A stretch of DNA of 64,000 bases from NCBI GenBank assembly GCA_010093685.1, contig MU006237.1, positions 1-64,000 of the forward strand, in the 5' to 3' direction. Shown here piece by piece: positions 31,003 to 42,484 of the stretch (the first letter of the stretch is position 1; every line of letters begins with the position of its first letter). Both the position numbers and the translations under genes were made by a program. The stretch comes from Ophiobolus disseminans. Lineage: Eukaryota; Ascomycota; Dothideomycetes; Pleosporales; Phaeosphaeriaceae. The notes under the pieces were generated by a model. That model saw nothing but the letters and a program-made list of their open reading frames with translations, was not told the DNA's origin and searched no databases.

Positions 31003-32070
31003 ATTGCCCTGAACCTTAGTTCATGTGAAGTTTCCTGACCCCGATATCTGAGCTATCGCGTCGCAAACTCTCGGATGTGTCGCGAAGCTGAGAACGCGAT
31101 GTCTAGCTGTAGCGCACTCAGCTATGGCGATTGTGTCGGGGTAATGACCCCTCTGGAGGACGTTGGAGGCTAGCAAGAGCTCTACCACGCGTTGGAGGAG
31201 GTCCTCAGAAAAGTTGTCGCACTCTTCGAGAGTCCGAATAGCGTTCCGAGACGCGTCTGTCGTTCCGAAAGCGCGTTATGGTGAACCGTGGTTGATGTCG
31301 TGGATGTGGCGGATGCGGGGTTTGAAAGGGTAGCGGGTAGGAGGCAGGAAGGTCGTAGCAGGAGAGTCAATGGGGAGAAATGGAGGGTAGGGCAAGAAAG
31401 GTGTTGGTGCCAAGCAAGTGGATACCATGCCATATAGGGAAAGAAGCGCTGAGCATACCCTCCGACTGAAGGCCACACTCTGCACGCCACTGCAATCGCA
31501 ACACCAACGTACTTGGGCTCGTTTTGTTCGTTAGAATGAGTCTACCCCATCTGCGCAATAGATGCATCGCTCAAAATTATACAATAAGTATTCTGCTCGA
31601 CGACTTTGGAGTGAACGTTCGCCGGGGGGATGCTTTGGACCACCCACGCAGACCCTTAGACAGCCTGACCCACTTGTTTGGACACGGCACCTACAGAATC
31701 CCACCTTGAGCCACGTCTCGAAGGACAGTGCCAGAAACAGTTATCAGCATGACTGTACGTATTCTATTATCATTAGAGCATCTCAGGGGTTATATCTCTA
31801 CTTCAACACTCCCTTCTAGTTGACCTTTTGCTGGCATGAGTCGGCCATTTGATATGTGCACCCACATGGTTTACAGCCGTGCATCGCAGGTACGTATCTG
31901 ACCACGATCGACGTAGACTGGCTCCAAGCATGCCTCAATACATCTGGCCTGACTTCAGGCGAAACCGTAAGCATACCACTCAACGATCAAGTCGGTACGA
32001 CAGAACTATGCAGGTATCGCACATATAGAAGGAATCACAAGTATGGAATCCGCGTCTAATAGACCATAGA
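31003..32070. other. Spacer between ITC1 promoter and ALG8 3' end
   Basis: About 1.07 kb holding the ITC1 promoter and leader and the ALG8 3' UTR. Open frames here (for example on the minus strand at 31182-31490) show no family resemblance. Confidence 0.4.
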
Positions 32071-33887
32071 TTACAAATCGAAGTACACAAACAGAAAACC
32101 AACCCAGCTTCCAACAACCCCAATGGCAGAGTACGAGCTAGTGAACATGAGCGGGAGAAATTCGAATCGAGCTCCAAAGACCAAACTATGCACCAAGGAA
32201 CAGTATGCGATCAAAGGTATCGAAAGAGCGATGTACAAGAATGAAAAACGATCAAGTAAGAATATACGTGGTTGGGGTGAACTAGGTTCAGTTAGTTGCA
32301 GCACATGTGAAGACTTAGTAGACTTACGCTGGAGCGAGACGATCGAAAGCAAGCAGGAACAACACAAGCCATAATATCGTATACACCGTCTTGATAGGGA
32401 ACTCTGCTGCAGTGAACAAGAGCGGAAAGAGGGAGACGTGACCAGCGACTGCCAACGGACGAAAGGCGCCAAAGAACCTGCGATCATGCAGCGCAATCAA
32501 ACTGAATGGAATGATGACGAGCAGAATCGCCTTTTCGTGAACATGCCAGCCAAAGAGAAAGGACGCATAGCCGCACAGCGTGACTGCGCCAACAAACCCT
32601 TCCCATGTTGGTTTGTAGAGCAGTCGGAGGAGCACCGGCTGATTCTGTTAGCACTGGGAACAGCCCGCAACGAATATTGACATACCATTTGGGCGCCTAA
32701 AGTCAAGAGGAAGCAAGTGAGAGGTACTACATCGGGCAGCACAGCAAAAGATGTGTCGCCCACCAACCCTCGAGTGACACTGTTCACTGCGTCCTGGTTG
32801 ACAAGCAGTCCCACACGAGGGGCAACTATTCGTATCAGCATTTGTCGCATTTGACAATGACTGTACCATACCATAGATGAGAACGCGGTCTATGAACGAG
32901 TACATTGCCCACACATTTGGTGCCCAGTACGCGTGACACAACCCACGTGAGAAGGGGAAAAGGCGTCGGAAGACTTGCTCCATCTGGCCCCAGAGAGCGA
33001 ACGGCCCGAATGCGCTGGCGAATATGGCAACAATACCTGCGCCCAGCTTCACACATTTGAGAAAGCGGATATTGAAGTACGGAAAAGCGTCCCGCTGGCC
33101 CAAGCAGTACGCGCGGAGGAGGTAGACAAAGTATGCCGGGGCCAAGTACAAATAAATGTGTTTGAAGCAAAGGAGAGTTGCAAAAAGAAGACCAGATAGA
33201 AGCAATGTCGAGTTGTTTCGCGCGAGGACCATGGAGAGCACCAGAACTCCATACATGAAGCCATTGTACTGAAAGTGGATATGGTCAATGATCAGTAGCC
33301 CGGGCGAAAGCAAGACAGATAATGCCGCAGCGTGTGCAGTGACCTTGGACTTGGACGTTTTGACATAGCTGGGCCACGATTAGCTACGACTTCGAGGGCA
33401 CTTCAGCGGAGGCGAGGTACAGGTGAAGGGCATAGACCAAGACCAACTCAGTAATAATTACGGTTGCTCGCTGGAAGTAGACTGTCTGCCAGCTGTCGTA
33501 CTCCAAGGCTTTCACATTGAGCAACGCGGGATCGACATACGCCGCGACTTGGGACATGAGCCACTCGAAGTACGCGAAGAATGGAGGGTAGTCCAGCGTC
33601 CATTCTGATGTTTTCTAAAATCGCTTTAGATTATTCTTGCCTGCACAGACATGGGGTGGGGCTCTCTGACTTCATAGTACCATTCTTTGACGGGCAGGGA
33701 ATGGGTTAGTGCTAGCCAGTTGCGGTGGACCTCGAAGTCGGTGGACTTGCTGCCGAAAACAGTCAGTATGCCAGGTGCTGCACAAACAGAAATAGTGCTT
33801 CACGACGTACTAGGCAGGGAAAAGAAGGATCTTCAATGCCGTGGCTACAATAGCGCACTGGGCGATTGATGGATACAATTCTGACAT
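32071..33887 (-). CDS. ALG8: ALG8 alpha-1,3-glucosyltransferase
   Basis: ER enzyme that adds the second glucose to the lipid-linked N-glycan precursor, using dolichyl-phosphate glucose. Seven exons (33887-33811, 33749-33671, 33614-33421, 33368-32872, 32825-32686, 32638-32328, 32281-32071) give 502 residues. The luminal loop has YKSTDFEVHRNWLALTHSLP and TLDYPPFFAYFEW with the likely catalytic Asp at about residue 60. LLIIDHIHFQYNGFMYG is the hallmark separating ALG8 from ALG6. Multiple membrane helices run to the C-terminus. Every intron is 46-61 bases with GT-AG ends, and all seven exons keep frame. Confidence 0.92.
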
Positions 33888-35529
33888 GGCGGCATCGACT
33901 GCTGGCGGTTGAGCAATCGGAAGAAAGCACAGATTCGCAGGCACATTGAGGTCGACGGTCACGTGGCTAAGCGAGGCGCTAGAGCCATGATCCCTGTGCT
34001 TTCTTCACTCATGCAAAGAGACACGGCGAGCGACAGCGCGAGAGCTGATATATTGCATTGACGATGGAAGTCACAATAGTTGATTTAACATCCTATTCTA
34101 CGTCAGGTGTCTTAGAATTTCTTCATCAAGCTCTAGGAATATGCAGGTGTACCAGGCTGTCGTCAGTCACCGGTACGTATTACCTAGCGAGGTCTCCCGA
34201 TCCGCATACTCGAAGCGACTAGAGAAATACTCAAAAACCAGAGAGAGAAAGTTCATGTCATACGCCGCGTTCCCCAGAGAAAGACTCCACGATTGCAACA
34301 TGACACTTGACATACTGACACCGAGGCGTTTGGCGGAGCATAAGCGTCCAATCACCGACCCGCAGAATGGCTTCCACGTGAGCTCGCTCCGCATTGCCAG
34401 CCTAACACAACGCGCCGAGCTAGGGAAGCCCTGATCGCTGGAACGTGTGCCGCCGTCGCATGGACCCCTTCCAGCTCGCCAGATGAGCGACACGACGCTT
34501 GCCGTGTTGCTTGCTAAAGGACGAGGAGGCGGGCCGTCTAGTCAGGGACGGATTGCTGCAATTACCCGCTGCTGCACCCTCTGAATGGTGGTATGCGCCT
34601 CCAAGTGACACAGGGTCTGCCAGCATCATCAGGCACCAGAGCACATCGCTGCAAGCAATCAGCGCCACCTTGCACAGGCGTCTATGAATCCAGCCAGACT
34701 GCACAGAACGACGGCGCGTGTTGGTGGTTTGTGCGATTCAGGCGGCGGGCATGGGCACGCGGCGTTTAACATGAAAAAGCGTCCCGCTATTCCGCCTTCG
34801 GACGCCTTCATTTGCGCCTGGCTCTCCTGTCTTGCCCTGCAAGCATTTCTCACCGACCTCTTCTCTTTCCCATCGACACATCAGGCCGTGATCCCTCTTC
34901 TTTGCCCCTTCGTTCGTTATCTAACATTCTCATAGCACTGAGGTCCCGGCACAGCTCGCCTCTTTGCGCCCTTCATTATTATTGTTCGTTCTTTAACTGT
35001 TCGCATCCTCAAAACAAGCCACCAGGGTTTGCCTGCAGCGCACTCCACCACGCAGCACCTAATCGCACATTCCAAGGCCATAATTAGAAGCAAACAGCTC
35101 GTACTCACAAACCAACTCCCTTTCAGCTCAACTGCCATCGCCTACGTGGTTGGCTGTGTATTGACGTTGCATATCTGCAACCGGCCAAGCTATCCGCTTC
35201 TTTGACCTTCAATTCGGTGTCTGACAACCCTGTATTAAGTACCATTGGTCATTGTGCTCTTGCATGTACGTCTACCTGCTTCTCCTAGTGTGCGGCGAGC
35301 TGACTCTAAGCCAACGCAGACCGCTCTACCCGTTTTAATACAGTAGCCTCCGCTTCACCTTCACATCACCAGCGACCCACTGCAACCGGTTGCAACATCA
35401 TCTTCACCTTCTGCCATATACTTTCGCCGTCCGGTCCTCGAGTCCCGGGCGCAGTAATACACCTTCACAACGGCTGTACTATCACAAAACCCGCGGGACA
35501 GCTTTAGCCTGCCTCCGCATCTGCTCAGC
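33888..35529. promoter_or_regulatory. Divergent region, ALG8 / Nrd1-like gene
   Basis: 1.64 kb between divergent starts. The half next to the Nrd1-like gene is pyrimidine-rich on the + strand and looks like a long 5' leader, common for fungal RNA-binding regulators. A probable leader intron is listed separately. No other gene is convincing. Confidence 0.4.
35266..35319 (+). other. Probable 5' UTR intron of Nrd1-like gene
   Basis: GTACGT donor at 35266, CTGAC branch-like sequence, and CGCAG acceptor ending at 35319; 54 bases, the usual intron size here. It lies about 210 bases upstream of the start codon, outside any coding frame. Confidence 0.4.
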
Positions 35530-38037
35530 ATGCAGCACGACTCCACCCAATCCGCCCCGAGCGGGCCTCGCCTCCAGACGAGCTTTCAGAGGCAGATGAA
35601 TGGACAAATGAACGGACAGATGAATGGACAGATGAACGGCGGTCATCACGGTTTCTCGCACGGCGCGTTTGCTACAAACCAGCCAGGTTACGGCGACAGG
35701 CACCCAGAGCGCGCGAACAACATGTCCATCAATACCAACAGGCTCGCACCCGGCCACCAGAACGGCGCAGACATGCAGACCCCTGGCACCGGTTACGACA
35801 TGAACTTCACACCTTTGCTTCCCTCGCAGCTGCTCCTTGGTAGCCCATTCCAGCCAGGCTCTCCTTCGGCATTCGCTTCTCCACAGTTCCAGAACTTTGC
35901 GAACTTCGCGCAGCAGAACCAGGCACAGCAGCAAAACCACCAGGGCCAGCAGGTCGGCTCTCCTCTGCAGCAGCCTATGTCTCCACAGCTTTACCAGAGC
36001 CTTGTCTCTCCCACAAGCATGAACGGCCCTGGTTTCTTCGGTGGGCCGCAATCGCCTACTGGAGGATTCTCGGGTTATGGTGCACAGGGTCTGGGTGGGC
36101 TCGGCTCTTCAATGCCGATCGCCCCTGGGCTGGTCTCTGGAACGAGCAGGACTGTATACCTCGGCAATATTCCTCCTGAGACTTCTGCGGAGGAGATCCT
36201 CGGCCACGTGAGAAGTGGTCAAATCGAGTCCGTCAGACTGCTCCCTGACAAGAACTGTGCCTTCATCTCCTTCTTGGACAGCAGCTCAGCTACTCACTTT
36301 CATTCGGACGCAATCTTGAAAAAGTTGTCTATCCGAGGTCAGGACATCAAGATTGGATGGGGCAAGCCGTCCCAAGTGCCGACCTCGGTCGCACTGGCGG
36401 TGCAGCAGTCTGGAGCTTCTCGCAATGTCTACCTCGGCAACCTGCCTGAAGATGTCTCTGAGGATGAACTCCGTGAGGATTTGAGCAAGTTTGGTCCTAT
36501 CGACACCGTGAAAATCGTTCGCGAGAAGGCCATTGGGTTCGTTCACTTCTTGTCTATTGGCAATGCCATCAAGGCTGTTGCTCAGCTCCCTCAGGAGCCT
36601 AAGTGGCAGGCACCCAGACGCGTGTACTACGGCAAGGACCGTTGCGCATACGTCTCGAAGACCCAGCAGCAGAATGCTGCACAGTACCTTGGCATCGCTC
36701 CTGGATACGCGCATGTCCTCAACGGCGCAGATCGCGACATGATCTCCAACGCCTTGGCTCAGCAGTCTGTTGCCGCCGCTGCTGTCGCAACATCCGCAGG
36801 TGGTGTGAACAACTTGGGCAACCGTACCGTTTATCTTGGCAACATTCACCCTGAGACTACCATCGAGGAGATCTGCAACGTCGTTCGCGGAGGTCTTCTT
36901 CACCACATTCGATACATTCCTGACAAGCATATTTGCTTCGTGACCTTTATTGATCCGACTTCAGCAGCATCATTCTACGCTCTTAGCAACCTCCAAGGCT
37001 TGATGATTCACAACCGCCGTTTGAAGATCGGCTGGGGCAAGCACTCTGGTGCTCTCCCACCTGCCATCGCGCTCGCGGTCAGCGGCGGTGCGTCCCGTAA
37101 CGTCTACATTGGTAACCTCGATGAGTCCTGGACTGAGGACCGTCTGAGGCAGGACTTCTCCGAGTACGGCGAGATTGAGCTGGTCAACACCCTTCGTGAG
37201 AAGAGCTGTGCATTCGTCAACTTCACCAACATTGCCAATGCCATCAAGGCCATTGAAGCTGTCCGTGGCCGTGACGAGTACAAGCGCTTTAAGGTCAACT
37301 TCGGCAAGGACCGATGCGGCAACCCCCCTCGCCAGATGAACAACCAGCAGCAGTCTCAACAGACCGGCAGTGATGGCGTTGGGTCACCATCGCCTATCAA
37401 CGGACTTCACCCTAACCGCGGAGGGGCCTCTGTCTCCCCGACAGGATCTGGAGCGCCAGGCTCTGGTCAAAGCACCAACGGACAGTTCCCTACTATGCAG
37501 GCACCTGCACCAGCCAATATCCTCAACTCTGGTAACAACAACCCGTTGATGATGTACCTCCAGGCTCAGCAACAGCAACAAGCCGAGGTAAACATGCAGC
37601 AACAACAGCAGCAGCAGAACCAGCAGCAACAGCAGTCGTTCCAGTCACCGCAGGCAGCCTTCTATGGCGCGGATCAGCTCAACCCTACTCCTCAGCCACA
37701 CCACTCGCACACGTCGCATAACAGCACCTCAAGCTTCAGTCTGATCAACGGCTCCTCAAGCGGCAACGGCTCTGGCGCAACCACCGTTGGAGGCCTTCTC
37801 GCCCCATCGAACTTGAACGCACGTGCTCAACACTCACGCGCAGTAAGTCTGCCAGCGTTCACTCAAGGTCCCTTCAACCACTCTGTGCAGTCAAGCCAGG
37901 GCGGCCAGCAAGGATCCTTCGGCAGCCTGAGCTCCGGCATTGGTGGCTTCGGTAGCGGCAACGGTGGCTACGGCCTCGCGATTCAGGGTGATGGCGGACT
38001 ACCCGGTTGGGCAGAGGAGGATGTTGTTGCGCAGTAA
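35530..38037 (+). CDS. NRD1: Four-RRM RNA-binding regulator (Nrd1/Msa2-like)
   Basis: 835 residues in one exon. Four RNA recognition motifs start near residues 208 (RTVYLGNIPPETSAEEIL), 298 (RNVYLGNLPEDVSEDELRED), 432 (RTVYLGNIHPETTIEEI) and 523 (RNVYIGNLDESWTEDRLRQD). They come in two similar pairs, so an ancestral two-RRM unit was probably duplicated. The N-terminus carries four QMNG repeats and a Gln/Pro/Ser-rich region; the C-terminus is a Gln-rich low-complexity tail. This layout matches fission yeast Nrd1/Msa2, a regulator that binds mRNAs of sexual differentiation and cytokinesis and joins stress granules. Start codon follows a long leader. Identity good, biological role by analogy. 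Confidence 0.85.
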   Translation: MQHDSTQSAPSGPRLQTSFQRQMNGQMNGQMNGQMNGGHHGFSHGAFATNQPGYGDRHPERANNMSINTNRLAPGHQNGADMQTPGTGYDMNFTPLLPSQLLLGSPFQPGSPSAFASPQFQNFANFAQQNQAQQQNHQGQQVGSPLQQPMSPQLYQSLVSPTSMNGPGFFGGPQSPTGGFSGYGAQGLGGLGSSMPIAPGLVSGTSRTVYLGNIPPETSAEEILGHVRSGQIESVRLLPDKNCAFISFLDSSSATHFHSDAILKKLSIRGQDIKIGWGKPSQVPTSVALAVQQSGASRNVYLGNLPEDVSEDELREDLSKFGPIDTVKIVREKAIGFVHFLSIGNAIKAVAQLPQEPKWQAPRRVYYGKDRCAYVSKTQQQNAAQYLGIAPGYAHVLNGADRDMISNALAQQSVAAAAVATSAGGVNNLGNRTVYLGNIHPETTIEEICNVVRGGLLHHIRYIPDKHICFVTFIDPTSAASFYALSNLQGLMIHNRRLKIGWGKHSGALPPAIALAVSGGASRNVYIGNLDESWTEDRLRQDFSEYGEIELVNTLREKSCAFVNFTNIANAIKAIEAVRGRDEYKRFKVNFGKDRCGNPPRQMNNQQQSQQTGSDGVGSPSPINGLHPNRGGASVSPTGSGAPGSGQSTNGQFPTMQAPAPANILNSGNNNPLMMYLQAQQQQQAEVNMQQQQQQQNQQQQQSFQSPQAAFYGADQLNPTPQPHHSHTSHNSTSSFSLINGSSSGNGSGATTVGGLLAPSNLNARAQHSRAVSLPAFTQGPFNHSVQSSQGGQQGSFGSLSSGIGGFGSGNGGYGLAIQGDGGLPGWAEEDVVAQ
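35594..35640 (+). repeat. 12-base tandem repeat (QMNG codons)
   Basis: Four near-identical 12-base units of the type CAG-ATG-AAT-GGA inside the Nrd1-like coding region, differing only at third positions and one A. Likely slippage-prone and length-polymorphic. Confidence 0.8.
37568..37640 (+). repeat. CAG/CAA polyglutamine tract
   Basis: Interrupted CAG/CAA codons encode Gln runs in the C-terminal tail of the Nrd1-like protein. Mixed codons limit slippage, suggesting selection for the Gln tract itself. Confidence 0.75.
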
Positions 38038-38763
38038 AAGAAAAGAGTTGAGTTGATACGGGAACAGCACACGCCTGGATGGTCGCAAGGAACCTTACAC
38101 TTCGTTGTGCGATATTCCCCCACACTTACCACATTTATTTGTTGGTTACTTGCCCCCTTTTTTCATTTCCTCTCACGTTCGTTTGCATCTGGGTACTGGG
38201 AAATGGCGCCATGATATTTCGGCTCGAATACTTGTTGTAATTTGATTGCGTATTACTTGCCTTAATACTTGACCTTACCACCTTCGTTTTTCTGCTCTTT
38301 GTTTCTTTACAGACCTGTTGTTGTAGTTTTAGATACCTGTAGGGATAGGTGGGGGTGGAATGAGGAGCCTGGATCGGATGAGGAAATAGGTAGCCTGACG
38401 GCGAATGAAGACAAGTCAACAACTCAATTCCCTGCCTCGTTCACTGCTTTTCTCGGCTTTCACAATGCTTGTGCTATTGTCACGTCGCGTTTGGGCTTTC
38501 CCTGCTTCCTCATTGGATGTTGTATTCCAGCTGGAATGGAAAGCATGCGTTGTCACACTGTGACACTATTTCACGAACGTTCAGCAAACAGTATTTATGG
38601 AACGTCAAACGAGGTGTTGCAATCTTGCCACAAACATCCTTTATATCAGCTTTTACATCTATCTGCTGCGCTCATAACAGTACATTGCCTCCAGAACTAC
38701 AGCAGTACCTACACTCCATTCCCACTCTTACATATCAATCTCCAACACCAAGTACTAAGTACC
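38038..38763. other. 3' flank of Nrd1-like gene and leader of first microprotein
   Basis: 726 bases. The right half is open in frame with the following microprotein for over 400 bases, but no family signal is present upstream of the ATG at 38764. TTTATATC near 38640 could be a core promoter element. Confidence 0.35.
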
Positions 38764-39048
38764 ATGTCATCAATACTATCCCGACTAGTCCAACAAGCCC
38801 AGCAAGAAAAAGCACTAGGCCGGACCTCCATGGTCGCCCTCGTCCTCGGCGTGCTCGGATTCATCTTCGTATTATGCGCCTGCTTCGCTTTTAGGGAGGG
38901 TATCGTATGTTGCCTGATGAGGGGTCAGAGGAAGAGAGAGGAGGCGGCGCATGTGGAGGAGCGGCGGCAGAGTGCTGAGGAGCATAGGAGGGTAGCGGCT
39001 GAGGGAGGGCGGTTCGTGGCGGGGGAGAGTACGAGGTGGTATCCTTGA
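38764..39048 (+). CDS. Single-TM microprotein a (94 aa)
   Basis: I recognise no family. N-terminus polar (MSSILSRLVQQAQQEKAL); one hydrophobic segment at about residues 23-43 (MVALVLGVLGFIFVLCACFA); then a Cys pair and a strongly charged tail (RGQRKREEAAHVEERRQSAE). Basic residues after the segment predict the tail in the cytosol. The ATG follows ACC, a good context, after an A/C-rich leader. It is the first of about eleven same-strand genes of this design reaching to 46.5 kb. The reading frame is also open upstream, so a longer product cannot be excluded. Coding status rests on design and context, not on homology. Confidence 0.5.
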   Translation: MSSILSRLVQQAQQEKALGRTSMVALVLGVLGFIFVLCACFAFREGIVCCLMRGQRKREEAAHVEERRQSAEEHRRVAAEGGRFVAGESTRWYP

Positions 39049-39133
39049 GTGGGTGGGAGGTATTTTGGCGATTTTGGGTAATGAATATCGCGCTTCTTAA
39101 CCGTTGGAAATAAGATGTCAGTGAAGCTTGGGA

Positions 39134-39160
39134 GTGTGTGTGTGTGCGTGTGTGTATGTG
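39134..39160 (+). repeat. GT-rich microsatellite
   Basis: Mostly GT dinucleotides with a few C/A interruptions, between microproteins a and b. Confidence 0.8.
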
Positions 39161-39331
39161 CATGGATATGACAAACTAGGTACATTCAATACGTGTGCAA
39201 ACGCGTCCTTGGGAAACCATTCTCATTGCAGCATACATCTTTCGTTATTACGACTTGTCTTCCTCCACCCCACAAGATTGACAAATTCCAAACACCATAC
39301 AGCTATCCAACCCAGTCATCGACTTCCCATA

Positions 39332-39646
39332 ATGGACTTCCAACCCATACCGACCCTCGTAATCACCGATCCGCCTCCAATTTCATCGTTTATTCATTCC
39401 ACGGAGCCACCAATATACACGAACAAACCAACACCACACATACGCCCATACTTCCACGACCACAACCACGACCATGGAAACCATCTAGTTGTCGGCCTCA
39501 CTTTTCTGATCCTGGGCGTTGTTGCGTTTTTCGTGGTCATCGGCTTTACTGTACGTGAGTGCTTGTTGGACCGCTCCGCAGTGCGGGCCAGGAGGAGGGA
39601 GGATTCGCTGGAGAAGGTCAGAGGTGGAGGGGGAAGGGGAGCTTAA
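39332..39646 (+). CDS. Single-TM microprotein b (104 aa)
   Basis: A longer N-terminal part, Pro/Ile/Thr-rich with a His/Asp cluster (RPYFHDHNHDHGNH) just before the membrane segment (LVVGLTFLILGVVAFFVVIG). The cluster could bind metal, but this is only an inference. A basic tail follows (RSAVRARRREDSLEKVRGG). If the basic side is cytosolic, the His-rich part would face outside or the lumen. Same orientation and design as its neighbours; no known family. Confidence 0.5.
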   Translation: MDFQPIPTLVITDPPPISSFIHSTEPPIYTNKPTPHIRPYFHDHNHDHGNHLVVGLTFLILGVVAFFVVIGFTVRECLLDRSAVRARRREDSLEKVRGGGGRGA

Positions 39647-40305
39647 GGAAGTTGGAAGACGACTTGGAGGTAGGGAAGAGTGAATACCTAGTAGAGGCGG
39701 TACAGAAAACAGGAGTAGCGGCTAAGGACTTACGAGAGCATCTTGGAATTGAAAGAGAATCTGCAGTTATGATGAGGGTGTCTAGTACAAGAGCATACAA
39801 AGGAACGAGAAGTTGATTGCAGATATTTGCAGGCGATATTGTTAATAGCATAACCCAGCCCGGAGCGCCTCATAGAACTATCGTCACTACAAAGATACCT
39901 CAGACCTAAGTAACGCTTCAAAGTGCACCTAGATTCAGTGACTAAGATTATTTAGGTCCTACGTAGAGCACACGCGCGTCACCTTCTCGCTTCATACGAA
40001 CATCGCTTCCTCGTGACACAATTCACCTATATGACTTCGGAAAACTTGAAGTTCTTATCTTCTGTTTTCCACTCGTCCTATCAACAATTTCGCCTCAAAA
40101 TATTTAGCCCACCATATCAAACATTGTATATCTCAATTTCATCAAAGCTCAGTCCCCGAATCAGCACTCAATACCCGCAAACCAATCTACTCACCAGGTT
40201 TGAAAGACTTACTACCACGACCACTGAACACATGTACATTTATTTCCCCCACTTCCCCTTCCCAGCACTCACAAAACAGCAGCCAAGTCCTCCACATCAC
40301 CAACA
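39647..40305. other. Spacer and leader of microprotein c
   Basis: 659 bases. The part before 40306 is rich in A and C, typical of leaders in this array. No other gene. Confidence 0.35.
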
Positions 40306-40503
40306 ATGTCCCACCTACGCAAACCACACGTACTTCAGAACGCCGCGGAAGGCGTTGGCATCGCATTTGCTGCTATGTTGTCACTCCTCGTCGTTCTCTT
40401 CACCATTTTTGGTGCCCGCAGCTTCGTCATGCGGCGGCGGATGAAGAAGATAGAGGATGCGGAGTCGCGTAATAGAAGCCAGGGAGCGGGTACAATGGGA
40501 TGA
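40306..40503 (+). CDS. Single-TM microprotein c (65 aa)
   Basis: MSHLRKPHVLQNAAEG, then the hydrophobic segment GIAFAAMLSLLVVLFTIFGA, then FVMRRRMKKIEDAESRNRS. The abrupt RRR after the segment is a clear stop-transfer signal, and the tail passes from basic to acidic as in members g to j. ATG context AACAATG is good. No family recognised; coding status inferred from the array pattern. Confidence 0.5.
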   Translation: MSHLRKPHVLQNAAEGVGIAFAAMLSLLVVLFTIFGARSFVMRRRMKKIEDAESRNRSQGAGTMG

Positions 40504-41396
40504 TACGGGATTTGTGCGATTCGGAGTGTTGCAAAATTGGAAAATGGGGTCCGAGGGAGGAGGATAAGGACCACTAGACGGAAGTGTGTTTGTGTGTTGA
40601 AAACACAAGATGCGTAAATATCGTTTTTGTTGAGAATGTGTGGGTTCAGTCCAGGTTGGTGGAAGGAAGGGCCGTGGTACCTCCGATGTGAGGGAGGCAC
40701 GGCTGACTGTAACGTCCTTACGTGAAGTTGGTGTAGCCTCTTTTACGTAACAATACGATAGTCAACACAATACGTTGCAGCCACCCCACCTCGTCCCTCT
40801 CCTTACTCGGTGATCTATGGTAGTCATACTACTAGAGGAACCTTGTTCCAATAGTTTTTGCAATACTTCACAGCGCTTTATAACCTGGGTATGACCAGTT
40901 TACTGTCTATTTTCACTGCTCAGATCATAAACTGCACGTCATAAGCTCAAGCCAGAGTGAAGTACTGGCAGTACGCTTCACGAATTTTCCGCATGGAATG
41001 TAGCCACCATCTTCAATTCAAGCGTCCACATAACATGCTGTCCTTCACATCACGACAGCACCCTACATAAAGCGCCCTTTGATACCGTACCTTCTCCATC
41101 AACTAGTCTACCACATTACATTGCATCCCCATCAGCAGTTCTGAGCTAGTACTCGAACTCTCGGCTTCCCTCAATCTACACCCACGAAATACCTAGGTAT
41201 CCTCCCGGCAACTATCCACCTACTGTTTATCAGTAGCTCCTCAATATCTATTCGCGCCATCAATAAGCCTTTCTCTCCAACAATCAACATCGCCACATAA
41301 GTATTCATTCTCAACTCTAAGTCCTGACAACAGCACTCACCAGCATCCAGCAACTCCTTCGATCAACAAACAACAATGGTCTAGAAAAAGACCATT
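40504..41396. other. Spacer and leader of microprotein d
   Basis: 893 bases. CATAAAG near 41067 may be a core promoter element; the last 300 bases form an A/C-rich leader. An ATG at 41376, in frame with d, is followed by TAG at its third codon. Confidence 0.35.
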
Positions 41397-41555
41397 ATGT
41401 TCGTTGTCGCCGCTGCGATCGTAATCGTTGCCTTCGGCGGCCTGGTCGTTGGTATCAAAATGCTTCGCAATAAGCGGGAGAGGCAGGAACGAGAGATTGG
41501 GATGGGCAACCGAGCTGGAGAGGGCTGGGCTGGACGAATGGTTCAGGGAGTTTGA
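41397..41555 (+). CDS. Single-TM microprotein d (52 aa)
   Basis: MFVVAAAIVIVAFGGLVVGI, then KMLRNKRERQEREIG and a Gly-rich end. The membrane segment begins directly at the start, so this is a minimal version of the design. An upstream in-frame ATG at 41376 reads ATG-GTC-TAG-AAA-AAG, so a slightly longer ancestral protein beginning there would need the TAG to be a sense codon. No family recognised. Confidence 0.42.
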   Translation: MFVVAAAIVIVAFGGLVVGIKMLRNKRERQEREIGMGNRAGEGWAGRMVQGV

Positions 41556-42298
41556 CAAAGGTTGTTTTCAGACTGGTGGCCAGGAGCATGCGAGGAGGAA
41601 TGTTGAGAGGAGGGTGCATGGTTGAGTCGAGAGCAATGGGAGGTTCGCATGTTGATAGTTGTTTCCGCGGAAGTAGCGACCCGACCTTGGGAAGCTTTTA
41701 TCGCCTGTCTTATCGCGTGAATTCTTTGAATCTTATTCGGAAGGAGGAGTTCGAGTTGCGAAACTTTATCAAACAATTTGAGTCATCGGGAATATCTTAC
41801 TTCAAGAGTAATTCAATGCTTCCGATCTGAAAGTTTCAGCTCGCACACGGACTTCGTCGAGAGAAGTGCGTGACATATTTGTCCTGATCCACGGCCAAGA
41901 TGAACGTTCACAAAATCCTAGCACACTACACATCAACACTCCCGTACATTTCGCGTATTCGTATCATTCACGGTATCGAGACGATGGAAATTGAGTGACA
42001 TTGAGAACCATTCCTTTCGATTGCTGCTCTCAAACGCTGCTCGATCCGCACTTCAGGCTGCAATGCGCATGTCCGGGAATCTTAAACCGTGAAACTTACT
42101 ACTACCTACACTCTACCGACATCTTTTACCCCGGCTACGATTCATACAGCATCACGAAGACTCTCTCAAACCTTTCTTGTTCCTGTCGACTACTCAAACA
42201 AACCATACAAGCACACGGATACAACTTGTACGACCAAGTCTCCTCACAACATCCAAGTAAGCGCATGTGATTGCCAAAATGGCACCAAATCACTAATC
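41556..42298. other. Spacer and leader of microprotein e
   Basis: 743 bases, with purine-rich sequence just after d and an A/C-rich leader before e (CTACCTACACTCTACC near 42100, similar to TACCTACACTCCATTCC before member a). No gene. Confidence 0.35.
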
Positions 42299-42484
42299 AT
42301 GTGCAAATTACGACCTGAGCGACTGCATATCATGCTAGTTAGATCGTTGTGCCCAACAGATCCCGCAATGGTGGTCGTCTTCGCCCTTCTCTCTCGCTTC
42401 TTATTTCTACCGGTTTTGGTCCTAATTTGCTCCTCCTGCTTCCTTATGTGGATTGAGATATTTAGTACAAGGAAAAGAGAGTAG
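42299..42484 (+). CDS. Single-TM microprotein e (61 aa)
   Basis: A short basic N-terminus (MCKLRPERLHIMLVR), a hydrophobic segment (MVVVFALLSRFLFLPVLVLI, continuing to about LMWIEIF), and STRKRE at the end. Starts at 42299 or 42368 are both possible. Basic residues lie on both sides of the segment, so topology is unclear. It fits the array by position and size, but is one of the weaker members. Confidence 0.38.
   Translation: MCKLRPERLHIMLVRSLCPTDPAMVVVFALLSRFLFLPVLVLICSSCFLMWIEIFSTRKRE

Noticed and set aside
35594..35640. CRISPR-like repeat
   Set aside because: It is an in-frame 12-base coding repeat without spacers in a eukaryotic gene.
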